Source of the DNA: Pseudomonas rhizoryzae
GTDB lineage: Bacteria; Pseudomonadota; Gammaproteobacteria; Pseudomonadales; Pseudomonadaceae
NCBI RefSeq assembly: GCF_005250615.1
Contig: NZ_SULM01000005.1
Coordinates: 350,812-414,811 of the forward strand
DNA length: 64,000 nucleotides
Direction: 5' to 3'
This document shows, piece by piece, positions 22,173-31,783 of the stretch (positions are counted from its first letter, which is position 1; every line of letters starts with the position of its first letter). The notes below the pieces were generated by a model that worked only from the letters and a program-made list of their open reading frames with translations, searched no databases and was not told where the DNA came from. The position numbers and the translations under genes are program-made.

Positions 22173-23669
22173 ATGCACAGTGGTAACGAAGAGTCGGATT
22201 TCGTTTTCGTCGGCGCGGGTATCATGAGCGCGACCCTGGCGGTCATGCTCAAGGAGCTGGAGCCCACGAGTACCGTCGAGGTACTCGAACTGCTCGACGT
22301 AGGCGCGGCGGAGAGTTCCAACCCCTGGAACAACGCCGGCACCGGCCATGCGGCCCTCTGCGAATTGAACTACACGCCCGAAAAGGCGGACGGCAGCATC
22401 GACATCACCAAGGCGCTGAGCATCAACGCGATGTTCGAGGCGTCCAAGCAATTCTGGTCCTACCTGGTCGAGGAAGGCCACTTCGGCTCGCCGCGTGCCT
22501 TCATCAGCCCCGTGCCGCACATGTCCTTCGTCCATGGCGCCAAGGACATGGCCTTCCTGCGCAAGCGCTACGAGGCGCTCAAGGATCACGCCTGCTTCGA
22601 CGGCATGGAGTATTCCGAGGATCATGCCAAACTGCGCGAGTGGATGCCCCTGGTGATGGAAGGCCGGCCAGCCACCGAAGCCGTGGCGGCCACCTATGTG
22701 GGCGGCGGCACCGACGTCAACTTCGGCGCCCTGACCATGAGCCTGCTGGGCCACCTGCAGACCCGTAGTGGCACCAAAGTCAGCTACAACCAGAAGGTGG
22801 TGGACCTGAGCCGCCAAGCGGATCAGCGCTGGCGCCTGACCATCGAAGACAGCCGCTCCGGTGCCACCCGCACCCTGATCGCCAAGTTCGTCTTCCTCGG
22901 CGCGGGCGGCGCGGCCCTGCCGCTGCTGCAGAAGTCCGGCATTCCGGAAGGCGCCGGCTACGGCGGCTTCCCGGTCAGCGGCCAGTGGCTGCGCTGCGAC
23001 GATCCGCAGATCGTCGAACGCCACCAGGCCAAGGTCTACGGCCTGGCCGGGGTGAACTCCCCGCCGATGTCGGTCCCGCACCTGGATACCCGCGTGGTGG
23101 ACGGCAAGAAATCGCTGCTGTTCGGCCCCTTCGCCGGCTTCACCACCAAGTTCCTCAAGCGCGGCTCCTTCCTCGACCTGCCCAAGTCGATCAAGTCGGG
23201 CAACATCGGCCCGATGCTGGCCGTGGCGCGAGACAACATGCCGCTGACCCGCTACCTGGTCGGTCAGGTGCTGCAATCCTTCGACCAACGCGTCGAAGAA
23301 CTGCGCAGCTTCTACCCAGCCGTGCGCAAGCAGGACTGGCGCCTGGAAGTGGCCGGCCAGCGGGTGCAGATCATCAAGAAGGATCCGCAGAAAGGTGGCG
23401 TCCTGCAGTTCGGCACCGAGATCGTCGCGTCTGGCGACGGTACCATCGCCGCCCTGCTGGGTGCCTCGCCGGGTGCCTCCACCTCGGTGTCCATCATGCT
23501 GACCCTGGTCGAGCGCTGCTTCCCGAGCCGCTTCCAGAGCGAGGAATGGCAAGCCAAGCTGCACAAGATGTTCCCCGCCTTCGGTCACAAGCTGGCGGAA
23601 GAACCCGAGCTGCTACGCGAAGTGCGCGCCCGCACTACCCGCGTGCTGCAACTCGATCAGCCGGCCTGA
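22173..23669 (+). CDS. mqo: Malate:quinone oxidoreductase
   Basis: The 498-residue FAD enzyme oxidises malate to oxaloacetate and passes electrons to quinone at the inner membrane, replacing or supplementing NAD malate dehydrogenase. The N-terminal FAD site is [20 protein letters not shown]. Family motifs include [33 protein letters not shown] and [11 protein letters not shown] near the C-terminus. Length is normal for the Pseudomonas enzyme. ATG 22173 follows AGGAG by 8 bases. It appears monocistronic; a hairpin element follows its stop. Confidence 0.95.
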   Translation: MHSGNEESDFVFVGAGIMSATLAVMLKELEPTSTVEVLELLDVGAAESSNPWNNAGTGHAALCELNYTPEKADGSIDITKALSINAMFEASKQFWSYLVEEGHFGSPRAFISPVPHMSFVHGAKDMAFLRKRYEALKDHACFDGMEYSEDHAKLREWMPLVMEGRPATEAVAATYVGGGTDVNFGALTMSLLGHLQTRSGTKVSYNQKVVDLSRQADQRWRLTIEDSRSGATRTLIAKFVFLGAGGAALPLLQKSGIPEGAGYGGFPVSGQWLRCDDPQIVERHQAKVYGLAGVNSPPMSVPHLDTRVVDGKKSLLFGPFAGFTTKFLKRGSFLDLPKSIKSGNIGPMLAVARDNMPLTRYLVGQVLQSFDQRVEELRSFYPAVRKQDWRLEVAGQRVQIIKKDPQKGGVLQFGTEIVASGDGTIAALLGASPGASTSVSIMLTLVERCFPSRFQSEEWQAKLHKMFPAFGHKLAEEPELLREVRARTTRVLQLDQPA

Positions 23670-23698
23670 TCCCTCCGGCTGACCTCCCCCACTCCGCC

Positions 23699-23732
23699 CC
23701 CTCTCCCTTTGGGAGAGGGCTGGGGTGAGGGT
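23699..23732. repeat. REP-like hairpin/terminator after mqo
   Basis: CCCTCTCCC pairs with GGGAGAGGG around TTT, followed by CTGGGGTGAGGG. This is the common Pseudomonas intergenic hairpin and lies between convergent mqo and ggt. Confidence 0.65.
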
Positions 23733-23746
23733 TGCTGGACATCATC

Positions 23747-25540
23747 CTAATCCCCTAGGGCCGCTCCTTCCCGCCGCGGATCGGCACCGCCCTGCCAGCC
23801 TGATCCCACTCGGCGTATCACCTGGATGCCACTGGTCATCTCATCCTCGCGCACCTCGTGCCCACGCGCTTCCAGCGCCTTGCGCAATCCCGTCGTGGTC
23901 TCGCCCCGTTCGAGCTCCGTAGGGCCGTTGCGGCTGCCGAAGTTCGGCAATCCCGCCGCAGCCTGGGCATCCAGCTGCCAATCCAGCAAGCCGACTAGGG
24001 TCTTGACCACATAGCCGGCGATCTGCGAGCCGCCCGGCGAACCCAGGGCGGCCACCAGGGCCCCGCTATCGCGATCGAACACCAGGGTTGGCGACATGGT
24101 CGAGCGCGGTCGCTTACCCGGCTCCACCCGATTGGCGACGGGCAAGCCCTTTTCCCGGGGCACGAAGGAGAAATCCGTCAGTTGGTTGTTGAGCATGAAG
24201 CCCTTCACCATCAGGTGCGAGCCGAAGTAGCTCTCCACCGTGGTGGTCATGGACAGCGCCCCACCCCAGGCGTCCGCCGCCACCACCTGGGAGGTGGAGA
24301 TGCGCAGGGGCGAGCGATCCGGCGCCCAGGCGAGCGTGGGGCCGGGCGGGGTTCCAGGTGCGGCCTTGCCCATGCTCCGGTCGCCCACCAGCAGGGCGCG
24401 ACTGGCCAGGTAGCCCTGATTGAGTAGACCACTTACGTTGACCGGCACCCGGTCCGGGTCCGCCACGTACTGGGCGCGGTCGGCATAGGCCAGCCGCTCG
24501 GCCTCGGCGATCAGGTGCACCGCCTCCGGGCGCGGCTCCTGGCCAGCCGGTAGCGACGTAGGGACGGGGCGCAGCGGCGCCAGGGCCCAGGCCGGGTCGC
24601 GCGCTTCCAGGGCCTGCAGGATCCCCAGGGTCTGGGCCACGGTGATACCACCGGCTGGTGGCGGCATGCCGCAGACGCGCCAGCGTCTGTAGTCGGTGCA
24701 CAGCGGCGTGCGGGTCTTGGCGCGATACCCGGCGAGATCCTTGAGACTTAGGCTGCCCGGATTGGGACTCTGCTGGACCGCGGTCGCGATGGCCCGGGCG
24801 AGGTCACCGCGATAGAGCGCCCCCGCGCCCTGCTTGGCGATCAGCGTCAGGGTGTCCGCCAGCTCCGGATTGCGCAGGCGCGTACCCACCGGCTTCACCC
24901 GGCCCTGGGCATCCAGGTAGAGCGCCGCCATGGCGGGCGAACCCTTGAGGAAGGGATCATGGAGCAACTGGTTATGCAGCCGCGGCGACAAGGGAAAGCC
25001 TTCGCGCGCCAGGCGAATGGCCGGCTCGAACAGGCTCTGCCAAGCCAGGCGGCCATGGCCACGATGCGCCAGCTCCAGGGCACGCAACACCCCCGGCACG
25101 CCGACCGAGCGCCCACCGATCCGGGCCTCCTCGAAGGCCATGGGGCTGCCATCCGGGCGCAGGAAGAGTCCTTCGGTGGCGCCGGCTGGCGCGGTCTCGC
25201 GCCCGTCGTAGGCCTGCACGCGCTGGCCGTCCCAATAGAGCAGGAAGGCACCGCCGCCGATGCCGGAAGACTGTGGCTCGACCAGGGTCAGGACGGCCTG
25301 CATGGCGATGGCGGCATCGATGGCGCTGCCGCCCTGGCGCAGGATTTCCCGACCCGCCTCCGCAGCCAGCGGATTGGCGGCCGCCGCCATCTCCCGCTTG
25401 GCCTCGCTGGCCACCAGCCCGGTACGGTAGCCGGACCCGGCTTCCGGGGCCTTGGGCAGCGCCGCTTTTTGGCTGGGAGCGCAGGCGGCGAGGGTCAACG
25501 ACAGCAGCAAGGGGGTGAGGATCGACGGAGGAAGGCGCAA
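23747..25540 (-). CDS. ggt: Gamma-glutamyltransferase (lipoprotein type)
   Basis: This 597-residue enzyme hydrolyses or transfers the gamma-glutamyl group of glutathione in the periplasm. The start is TTG 25540, preceded by AGGAGA. The frame is open further upstream, but the signal peptide begins here and ends in lipobox LAAC with Cys20. GGT landmarks include SSGIGGGAFLLYW, the nucleophilic Thr in ALSMTTTVESYFGS, MLNNQLTDFSF and RSTMSPTLVF. The precursor should self-cleave before that Thr. Convergent with mqo. Most GGTs have a soluble signal peptide, so the lipobox is notable. Confidence 0.88.
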   Translation of the reverse strand: MRLPPSILTPLLLSLTLAACAPSQKAALPKAPEAGSGYRTGLVASEAKREMAAAANPLAAEAGREILRQGGSAIDAAIAMQAVLTLVEPQSSGIGGGAFLLYWDGQRVQAYDGRETAPAGATEGLFLRPDGSPMAFEEARIGGRSVGVPGVLRALELAHRGHGRLAWQSLFEPAIRLAREGFPLSPRLHNQLLHDPFLKGSPAMAALYLDAQGRVKPVGTRLRNPELADTLTLIAKQGAGALYRGDLARAIATAVQQSPNPGSLSLKDLAGYRAKTRTPLCTDYRRWRVCGMPPPAGGITVAQTLGILQALEARDPAWALAPLRPVPTSLPAGQEPRPEAVHLIAEAERLAYADRAQYVADPDRVPVNVSGLLNQGYLASRALLVGDRSMGKAAPGTPPGPTLAWAPDRSPLRISTSQVVAADAWGGALSMTTTVESYFGSHLMVKGFMLNNQLTDFSFVPREKGLPVANRVEPGKRPRSTMSPTLVFDRDSGALVAALGSPGGSQIAGYVVKTLVGLLDWQLDAQAAAGLPNFGSRNGPTELERGETTTGLRKALEARGHEVREDEMTSGIQVIRRVGSGWQGGADPRREGAALGD

Positions 25541-25616
25541 CGGATATCTCCTGGGCAAGGGGCGGCGTTCGCTGCCAAGCCTAGCCCATCGCCATCGCCC
25601 GTGTTGCCCTGAGCCC

Positions 25617-26116
25617 CTAGAAGAGCGGCAACTGGCGGTGCAGGACGCCGCCACACAGCACATCGAGCCAGAGCAACTGGTGTAGCGCGACGATGGCGAA
25701 GAACACCAGGCGGAAGCTCAGCTTGACCGTCTTGTGGCGGAAACGCTGCTGGGCGATCAGAGCGCCGGGCCAGCCACCCAGCAATTCACCCAGGTGCAGG
25801 ACGCGCTCGGGTACACGCCAACCCTTGTCACGGGCGCGCTGCTTGTCGTGCCGATAGAGGAAGAAGGTGACGACGCTGGCCAGCAGGTACCAGGCCAGGG
25901 GCCAGAGCACCCCGCGCCCGAAGGCCAGGGACAGCATGCCGACCAGGGGCAGGATGAACACGCCGATCTGCAACAGCAGCAGCACGTCCTGGCGGGCGAT
26001 GGCCGCGCGCTGCTGATAGGGCGTCTGCGCCGAGGCACGCTTTGCGGTTTTGCCAGGAGCGGCCTGCGCAGACGCACGAGCCGGCTTGCGCCGGCTCTGC
26101 TGTTCGCTATCGGGTT

Positions 26117-26120
<4 letters not shown>
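25617..26120 (-). CDS. DUF1294 family membrane protein
   Basis: The 167-residue protein begins at GTG 26120, overlapping the uppP stop. A basic Ala-rich N-terminus (residues 1-38) precedes hydrophobic helices ([37 protein letters not shown]). The DUF1294 core contains [25 protein letters not shown], and a final membrane helix follows. In some proteins this domain is fused to a cold-shock domain; here the N-terminus has no such domain. Function unknown. Coupled to uppP by the 3-base overlap. Confidence 0.8.
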
Positions 26121-26953
<833 letters not shown>

Positions 26954-27184
26954 GGTATTACTCCATCCAAGTGAAACGTTTGCAGGTAGCCAGGCCTTGA
27001 CGGCTCCGGCGGCAACGGGGTTCGAACCGTGACGCTCCGCGGGGCTTGGCCCTTCGCGGTACCCAAGACAACAAGCGCTGTGGTGGCCGCCCGGCACCTT
27101 ACCAGAGCGAGACCGGTTGAAGAGACCGATGAACGGCCATTAGGTGCCGTACAATGCCGAATCGAATCTCTCCGGATGTGAAGC

Positions 27185-27784
27185 ATGTCGTTTCTGGAAA
27201 CTCTCACCACCTTCATGGGCATGTCCACGGTGGAGCTGGTAGCCGCCGTCCTGGGCATCGTCGCGGTCTGGCTCACGGTGCGGCAAAACATCTGGGGCTG
27301 GCCCATCGGCCTGGTGATGGTGGTGCTCTACGTCTGGATCTTCTACGACGTGAAGCTCTACTCGGACATGCTGCTGCAGTGCGTCTACGCGGTACTGCAG
27401 CTCTATGGCTGGTGGCAATGGCTGCGCGGCGGCCAACAACATCAGGGCCGTGAGGTCACCTCGCTCGGCGGCGCAACCATATTGAGCGGGCTCGCCGTTG
27501 GCGCGGTGGGCAGCCTGGCCCTGGGCTACCTCATGGGCACCCATACCGACGCCGCCCTGCCCTGGCTCGACGCGGCGCTCACGGCCTTCAGCCTGGTCGC
27601 CCAATTCTGGATGGCGCAGAAGCGCCTGCAGTGCTGGGCGCTGTGGTTCGTCCTGGATGTCATCTACGTGGGACTTTTCTACCACAAGGGCCTCTACCCC
27701 ACCGCAGTGCTCTATGCCGTGTTCGTCGGCCTCGCCGCCTATGGCTGGCTCGACTGGCGCCGTGCGCTGGCAGGCTCGCGATGA
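27185..27784 (+). CDS. pnuC: Nicotinamide riboside transporter PnuC
   Basis: This 199-residue membrane protein imports nicotinamide riboside by facilitated diffusion. Features are the NIWGWPIGLVMVVLY segment, tryptophan-rich YGWWQWLRGG (residues 74-83) and a second half with QCWALWFVLDVIYVGLF, all typical of PnuC. About seven helices are present. Its stop overlaps the start of the NadR-like kinase gene, which would phosphorylate and trap the imported riboside. Confidence 0.92.
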   Translation: MSFLETLTTFMGMSTVELVAAVLGIVAVWLTVRQNIWGWPIGLVMVVLYVWIFYDVKLYSDMLLQCVYAVLQLYGWWQWLRGGQQHQGREVTSLGGATILSGLAVGAVGSLALGYLMGTHTDAALPWLDAALTAFSLVAQFWMAQKRLQCWALWFVLDVIYVGLFYHKGLYPTAVLYAVFVGLAAYGWLDWRRALAGSR

Positions 27785-28308
27785 AGGTGGTGGTGCTGAC
27801 CGGTCCGGAATCGAGCGGCAAGTCCTGGCTGGCGACCACCCTGAGCGACAGCTTCGGCGGTGTGCGGGTGGACGAATACGTACGTGAGTACTGCGCGCAG
27901 CATGGCACCGATACCAGTCTGGCGGACGTGGAAGTGATCGCCCGCGAACAGCTGCGCCGGGAAGACGAGGCGCGCGCCGCCGCACCGCCGCTGTTGCTGC
28001 TGGATACCCATCTGCTGAGCAATCTGCTGTGGAGTCGGTTGCTGTTCGGCACCGCCCCCGCCTGGCTGGAGCCCGCCCTGCTGGCGCGCCGCTACGATCT
28101 GCACCTGCTGCTCGATCCCCGCGGCGTCGACTGGCAGGACGATGGCCAGCGCTGTCAGCCCGATCCGGACGAACGCCTCGCCTTCTTCATGGACTGTCGA
28201 GACTGGTTACAGGCGCACCGGCAACCCGTGCTGGAAATCGCCGGCGACTGGCATGAGCGGCAAGCTGCCGCGCTGGCGGCGGTGCGGCGATTGCTGCACG
28301 AGGCCTGA
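27781..28308 (+). CDS. NadR-like ribosylnicotinamide kinase (AAA family)
   Basis: The 175-residue protein carries a P-loop GPESSGKSWLA (residues 8-18), an acidic DEYVREYC segment (31-38) and LLLLDTHLLSNLLWSR (66-81), the pattern of the kinase half of NadR. It should convert nicotinamide riboside to NMN. There is no N-terminal adenylyltransferase domain as in E. coli NadR. The overlap with pnuC (ATGA) supports a salvage module. Confidence 0.86.
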   Translation: MKVVVLTGPESSGKSWLATTLSDSFGGVRVDEYVREYCAQHGTDTSLADVEVIAREQLRREDEARAAAPPLLLLDTHLLSNLLWSRLLFGTAPAWLEPALLARRYDLHLLLDPRGVDWQDDGQRCQPDPDERLAFFMDCRDWLQAHRQPVLEIAGDWHERQAAALAAVRRLLHEA

Positions 28309-28345
28309 GCCGCCGGTAGAATGTCGTCCTGTACCGGAGAACACC

Positions 28346-28900
28346 ATGCACGACGACGATGCCTCTTTCGCCGACTTTACTCGCGGGATCCGTCCGCTCA
28401 AGCAGGATCGCGCCGACACCGGCAAGCCCCGCGCCGACCGTGGCCAGATCGCCCAACGCCGCGCCGATGCGACCAAGACCACGATCAGTGTCCGCGTCGA
28501 TGGCCTGAGCGATGCCTTCGTCATCGACGTGGGCGCCGAGGATGAGCTCTATTGGGGGCGCGACGGCGTGCAGGACACCCAGCTACGGCGCCTCAAGGGT
28601 GGCCAGATCCCCTTCGAAGGCAGCCTGGACCTGCACGGCATGACCGTGGAGAAGGCCCGGGAAACCCTCTGGGACTTCCTCGCCGAAGCGACCCGCCTGG
28701 AAATCCGTTGCGTACGGATCACCCATGGCAAGGCCGCGCGCCTGGATGGGCGCCGCCCGCTGATCAAGAGTCACGTCAATACCTGGCTCCGCCAGCATCC
28801 CCAGGTGCTGGGTTTCACCTCCTGCCTGCCCCGCCATGGCGGTACCGGCTCGCTTTACGTCTTGCTCAAGCGCACCATGCTCGAAGGTCGCGACGAGTGA
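28346..28900 (+). CDS. Smr-domain protein
   Basis: This 184-residue protein has a charged N-terminus (residues 1-90) and an Smr domain at about 92-175 with the motifs SLDLHGMTVEKARETLWDF, RITHGKAARL and a final HGGTGSLYVLLKR. Smr domains are nuclease-like and in some proteins cleave ribosome-bound mRNA or nick DNA; in SmrA/SmrB proteins the motifs LDLHG, TGxGxxxG-like and the final strand matter. ATG 28346 follows GGAGA. Confidence 0.88.
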   Translation: MHDDDASFADFTRGIRPLKQDRADTGKPRADRGQIAQRRADATKTTISVRVDGLSDAFVIDVGAEDELYWGRDGVQDTQLRRLKGGQIPFEGSLDLHGMTVEKARETLWDFLAEATRLEIRCVRITHGKAARLDGRRPLIKSHVNTWLRQHPQVLGFTSCLPRHGGTGSLYVLLKRTMLEGRDE

Positions 28901-28963
28901 GCCTGTGACTCGGCTGACGTCTCATCCGAGCGCCTTCTTCCTTATCGATAAACAGGAACCCAA

Positions 28964-29512
28964 ATGTCTCTCGAACAGCACTACTCCTCGATTCTGACCG
29001 GACTCGGCGAAGACATCGGCCGGGAGGGGCTGGTGGACACGCCCAAGCGGGCCGCCAAGGCCATGCAGTACCTCTGCCGCGGCTACAACCAGACGCTGGA
29101 AGAGGTAGTGGGCGACGCCCTCTTCACCTCGGACAACAGCGAGATGGTGCTGGTCAAGAACATCGAGCTGTATTCGCTGTGCGAGCATCACATGCTGCCC
29201 TTCATCGGCAAGGCGCACGTGGCCTACATGCCCAATGGCAAGGTGCTGGGCCTGTCCAAGGTCGCGCGTATCGTCGACATGTTCGCCCGCCGCCTGCAGA
29301 TCCAGGAAAACATGACCCGCCAGATCGCCGAGGCCATCGAGAAGGTCACCCAGGCGGCCGGCGTGGCGGTGGTGATCGAGGCGCAGCACATGTGCATGAT
29401 GATGCGCGGCGTGGAGAAGCAGAACTCCTCCATGGTCACCTCGGTGATGCTGGGTCAGTTCCGCGCCAGCGACGCCACCCGCGCGGAATTCCTCGGCCTG
29501 ATCAACCGCTGA
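28964..29512 (+). CDS. folE: GTP cyclohydrolase I
   Basis: The 182-residue enzyme makes 7,8-dihydroneopterin triphosphate from GTP, the first step to folate. The zinc site is visible as Cys73 and His76 (LCEHHMLPF) and Cys144 ([11 protein letters not shown]). [14 protein letters not shown] near the N-terminus and ATRAEFLGL near the C-terminus are family hallmarks. The length equals shorter Pseudomonas FolE paralogues. It follows the Smr gene by 63 bp. Confidence 0.95.
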   Translation: MSLEQHYSSILTGLGEDIGREGLVDTPKRAAKAMQYLCRGYNQTLEEVVGDALFTSDNSEMVLVKNIELYSLCEHHMLPFIGKAHVAYMPNGKVLGLSKVARIVDMFARRLQIQENMTRQIAEAIEKVTQAAGVAVVIEAQHMCMMMRGVEKQNSSMVTSVMLGQFRASDATRAEFLGLINR

Positions 29513-29573
29513 AACCGACGCGACGTCCGCCATCCTGGAGGGTCGAATCCCGAAACCTCCAGGAGCCCCGCCC

Positions 29574-29880
29574 ATGCCCGACGTCCATAGCCTCACCCCT
29601 GCTCAGGGCTCAGCCCGAACGCTCGCCGGCCCTAGGCGCCCACCTGCTGGATCTCGCGGCCCTGGCCGTGAAGGATACGGGTTGCCTGGAATACCGGGTG
29701 TTCCAGGGCAGTGAAGACGGCGATCTCTGGGTGATCCAATCCCGCTGGACCTCGGTCGCGGCCCAGGACGATCACTTCAACCAGCCGCACACCCTCGCCT
29801 TCCTGGACGAACTGCCCAAGTTGGCGGACGAGGTGGATCTCTATCCGTTGGCGCCAAGGAGTCCTTCAGCGGAGCTTTGA
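29574..29880 (+). pseudogene. Frameshifted antibiotic-biosynthesis-monooxygenase (ABM) domain gene
   Basis: AGGAG and ATG 29574 open a frame (MPDVHSLT) that runs out of phase with a clear ABM-type protein downstream (LLRAQPERSPALGAHLLD, then a GCLEYRVFQGSE strand and HFNQPHTLAFLDEL) ending at 29880. Removing one C from the CCCC run at 29596-29599 joins the two parts into a normal protein of about 100 residues. ABM proteins are small cytoplasmic monooxygenase-like dimers. A hairpin (CCTGGAGG/CCTCCAGG, 29534-29563) also pairs with part of the ribosome binding site. Confidence 0.7.
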
Positions 29881-29927
29881 CAAAGCCCGGTGCAGAAGAC
29901 TATCGAGGCCATGGCTGGGCTATATAC

Positions 29928-30023
29928 CGTAGGTTGGGCTGAGACGGCTCCATCGTCGAAGCCCAACAGCGCTAGCACCGCGGCCAGATCTGTTGGGCTT
30001 CGCTGCGCTCAACCCAACCTACG
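29928..30023. repeat. Intergenic inverted-repeat element, copy 1
   Basis: The element begins GTAGGTTGGGCTGAGACGG and ends CTCAACCCAACCTAC, with internal GAAGCCCAACA / TGTTGGGCTTC pairing. A second copy, inverted, is at 63750-63842. The two share both arms but not the loop centre. Confidence 0.8.
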
Positions 30024-30059
30024 GCCGCCTCTAGAGACGGCTGCATCGGTGGACCGCAA

Positions 30060-30608
30060 TCAATACTCCGACAGCGCAAAGCTCGTCAGGGCGAAGGTGG
30101 GGATGCCGGCGGCTTCCAGGCGCTTGGAACCGCCCAGCTCCGGCAGGTCGACGATGGCCGCGGCTTCATGGACGCGCGCGCCCAGGCGCTGGATCAGGTT
30201 GCCAGCGGCGACCAGGGTACCCCCGGTGGCGATGAGATCATCCACCAGCAGGACCGAATCGCCCGCGCCGACGCTGTCCTTGTGCACCTCGATCACGGAA
30301 TCGCCGTATTCGGTGCTGTAGACCTCGGTCAATAGCTCCGCCGGCAACTTGCCCTGCTTGCGAAACAGCACCAGCGGCTTGCCCAGCTCGTAGGCCAGGA
30401 TCGGGCCGATGAGGAAACCGCGCGCATCCAGCGCTCCCACATGGGTGAAGGACGCCGAGCGATAGCGCTCGAGCAGCGCCGTCATGACCGCCCGCAGCCC
30501 TTCGGGCGATTGGAACAGCGGCGTGATATCCCGAAAGATCACCCCCGGCTTGGGAAAATCGGGCACGGCGCGGATGAGGGGTTTCAGGGCAGATTCGGAA
30601 AAGGACAT
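30060..30608 (-). CDS. apt: Adenine phosphoribosyltransferase
   Basis: The 182-residue enzyme salvages adenine to AMP using PRPP. The PRPP-binding loop is [14 protein letters not shown] near residues 124-137, and [15 protein letters not shown] near 18-32 is an APT hallmark. ATG 30608 matches the family start; the frame is open upstream but lacks support. Divergent from rbsB, with which it may share the 210-bp upstream region. Confidence 0.95.
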   Translation of the reverse strand: MSFSESALKPLIRAVPDFPKPGVIFRDITPLFQSPEGLRAVMTALLERYRSASFTHVGALDARGFLIGPILAYELGKPLVLFRKQGKLPAELLTEVYSTEYGDSVIEVHKDSVGAGDSVLLVDDLIATGGTLVAAGNLIQRLGARVHEAAAIVDLPELGGSKRLEAAGIPTFALTSFALSEY

Positions 30609-30770
30609 GGCAAGACTCTTCGGCGCTTGGCGCCTGTTGGCAGACAAAGGCTCCAAGTATAGCGATCCACGCCGGCCGCGGGCCAACCGAGTGTCCGCCG
30701 CACCGCTGAATCGATTCATGTAGTGGAAGCCGATTGACAGCTACCGGCTCTAGGAACATCCTTTTGCCGA

Positions 30771-30784
30771 CGCAAACGTTTGCG
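30771..30784. promoter_or_regulatory. LacI-family operator (probable RbsR/PurR-type site)
   Basis: CGCAAACGTTTGCG is a perfect palindrome with the central CG of LacI-family operators. It lies 34 bp before the rbsB start. A TTGACA at 30734-30739 is a possible -35 upstream, but I see no convincing -10. Confidence 0.75.
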
Positions 30785-30818
30785 CGCACACAACAACCAT
30801 AAAAATCGGAGATCCCCT

Positions 30819-31772
30819 ATGCTGGCCTTCCGTCCTGCCCGCCTGCTGGCGGCTATCGCCCTCGCTTCCGCCTCGCTGATCCTGCCGTTCACCGCCAGCC
30901 ATGCCATGGCCGCGGAAAAGCCCAAGGTCGCCCTGGTCATGAAATCCCTGGCCAACGAGTTCTTCCGCACCATGGAAGACGGCGCCAAGACCTACCAGAA
31001 AGAGCACGCCGGGGAATTCGACCTGATCTCCAACGGGATCAAGGACGAGACCGACACCTCCGCCCAGATCCGCATCGTCGAGCAGATGATCGTCTCCAAG
31101 GTCGATGCCCTGGTCATCGCCCCGGCCGATTCCAAGGCTCTGGTCCCCGTGCTCAAGAAAGCCAGCGACGCCGGCATCAAGGTGGTCAACATCGACAACC
31201 GCCTGGATCCGGACGTCCTCAAGAGCAAGGACCTGAACATCCCCTTCGTCGGTCCCGACAACCGCAAGGGCGCCCGCCTGGACGGCGAGTACCTGGCCAA
31301 GCGACTCAAGGCCGGCGACCAGGTCGGCATCATCGAAGGCGTGCCCACCACCACCAACGCCCAGCAGCGCACCGCTGGCTTCAAGGACGCCATGGACGCC
31401 GCCGGCATGAAGATCGTCAGCGTGCAGTCCGGTAACTGGGAGATCGATCAGGGCAACGCGGTGGCCGCCGCCATGCTCAACGAATACCCCAACCTCAAGG
31501 CGCTGCTGGCGGGTAACGACAGCATGGCGCTGGGCGCCGTCTCGGCGATCCGTGCGGCCGGCAAGAAGGGCCAGGTGCTGGTGATCGGCTACGACGACAT
31601 CCAGGCCATCCATCCGATGCTCAAGGACGGTCGCGTCCTGGCGACGGTGAATCAGTTCGCCGCCAAGCAGGCGGTGTTCGGCATCGAAGCCGCGCTCAAG
31701 CTGGTCAAGGGTGAGCCCACCGGCGCCAAGGACGGGGTGATCGAGACGCCGGTCGAACTGGTCACCCAGTAA
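30819..31772 (+). CDS. rbsB: Ribose-binding periplasmic protein
   Basis: This 317-residue precursor has a signal peptide (residues 1-30, ending ASHAMAA) and a type I periplasmic-binding fold. Segments such as KVALVMKSLANEFFRTM, ALVIAPADSKALVPVL, FVGPDNRKGA and VLVIGYDDIQAIHP follow RbsB. It delivers ribose to RbsAC. I prefer ATG 30819 (GGAG upstream) over 30780, which lies inside the operator. First gene of the rbsBACRKD operon. Confidence 0.93.
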   Translation: MLAFRPARLLAAIALASASLILPFTASHAMAAEKPKVALVMKSLANEFFRTMEDGAKTYQKEHAGEFDLISNGIKDETDTSAQIRIVEQMIVSKVDALVIAPADSKALVPVLKKASDAGIKVVNIDNRLDPDVLKSKDLNIPFVGPDNRKGARLDGEYLAKRLKAGDQVGIIEGVPTTTNAQQRTAGFKDAMDAAGMKIVSVQSGNWEIDQGNAVAAAMLNEYPNLKALLAGNDSMALGAVSAIRAAGKKGQVLVIGYDDIQAIHPMLKDGRVLATVNQFAAKQAVFGIEAALKLVKGEPTGAKDGVIETPVELVTQ

Positions 31773-31783
31773 GGAGAGGCCCC

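Noticed and set aside
22158..23588. Long open frame antisense to mqo (476 codons)
   Set aside because: Same cause: the sense strand encodes an unmistakable malate:quinone oxidoreductase.
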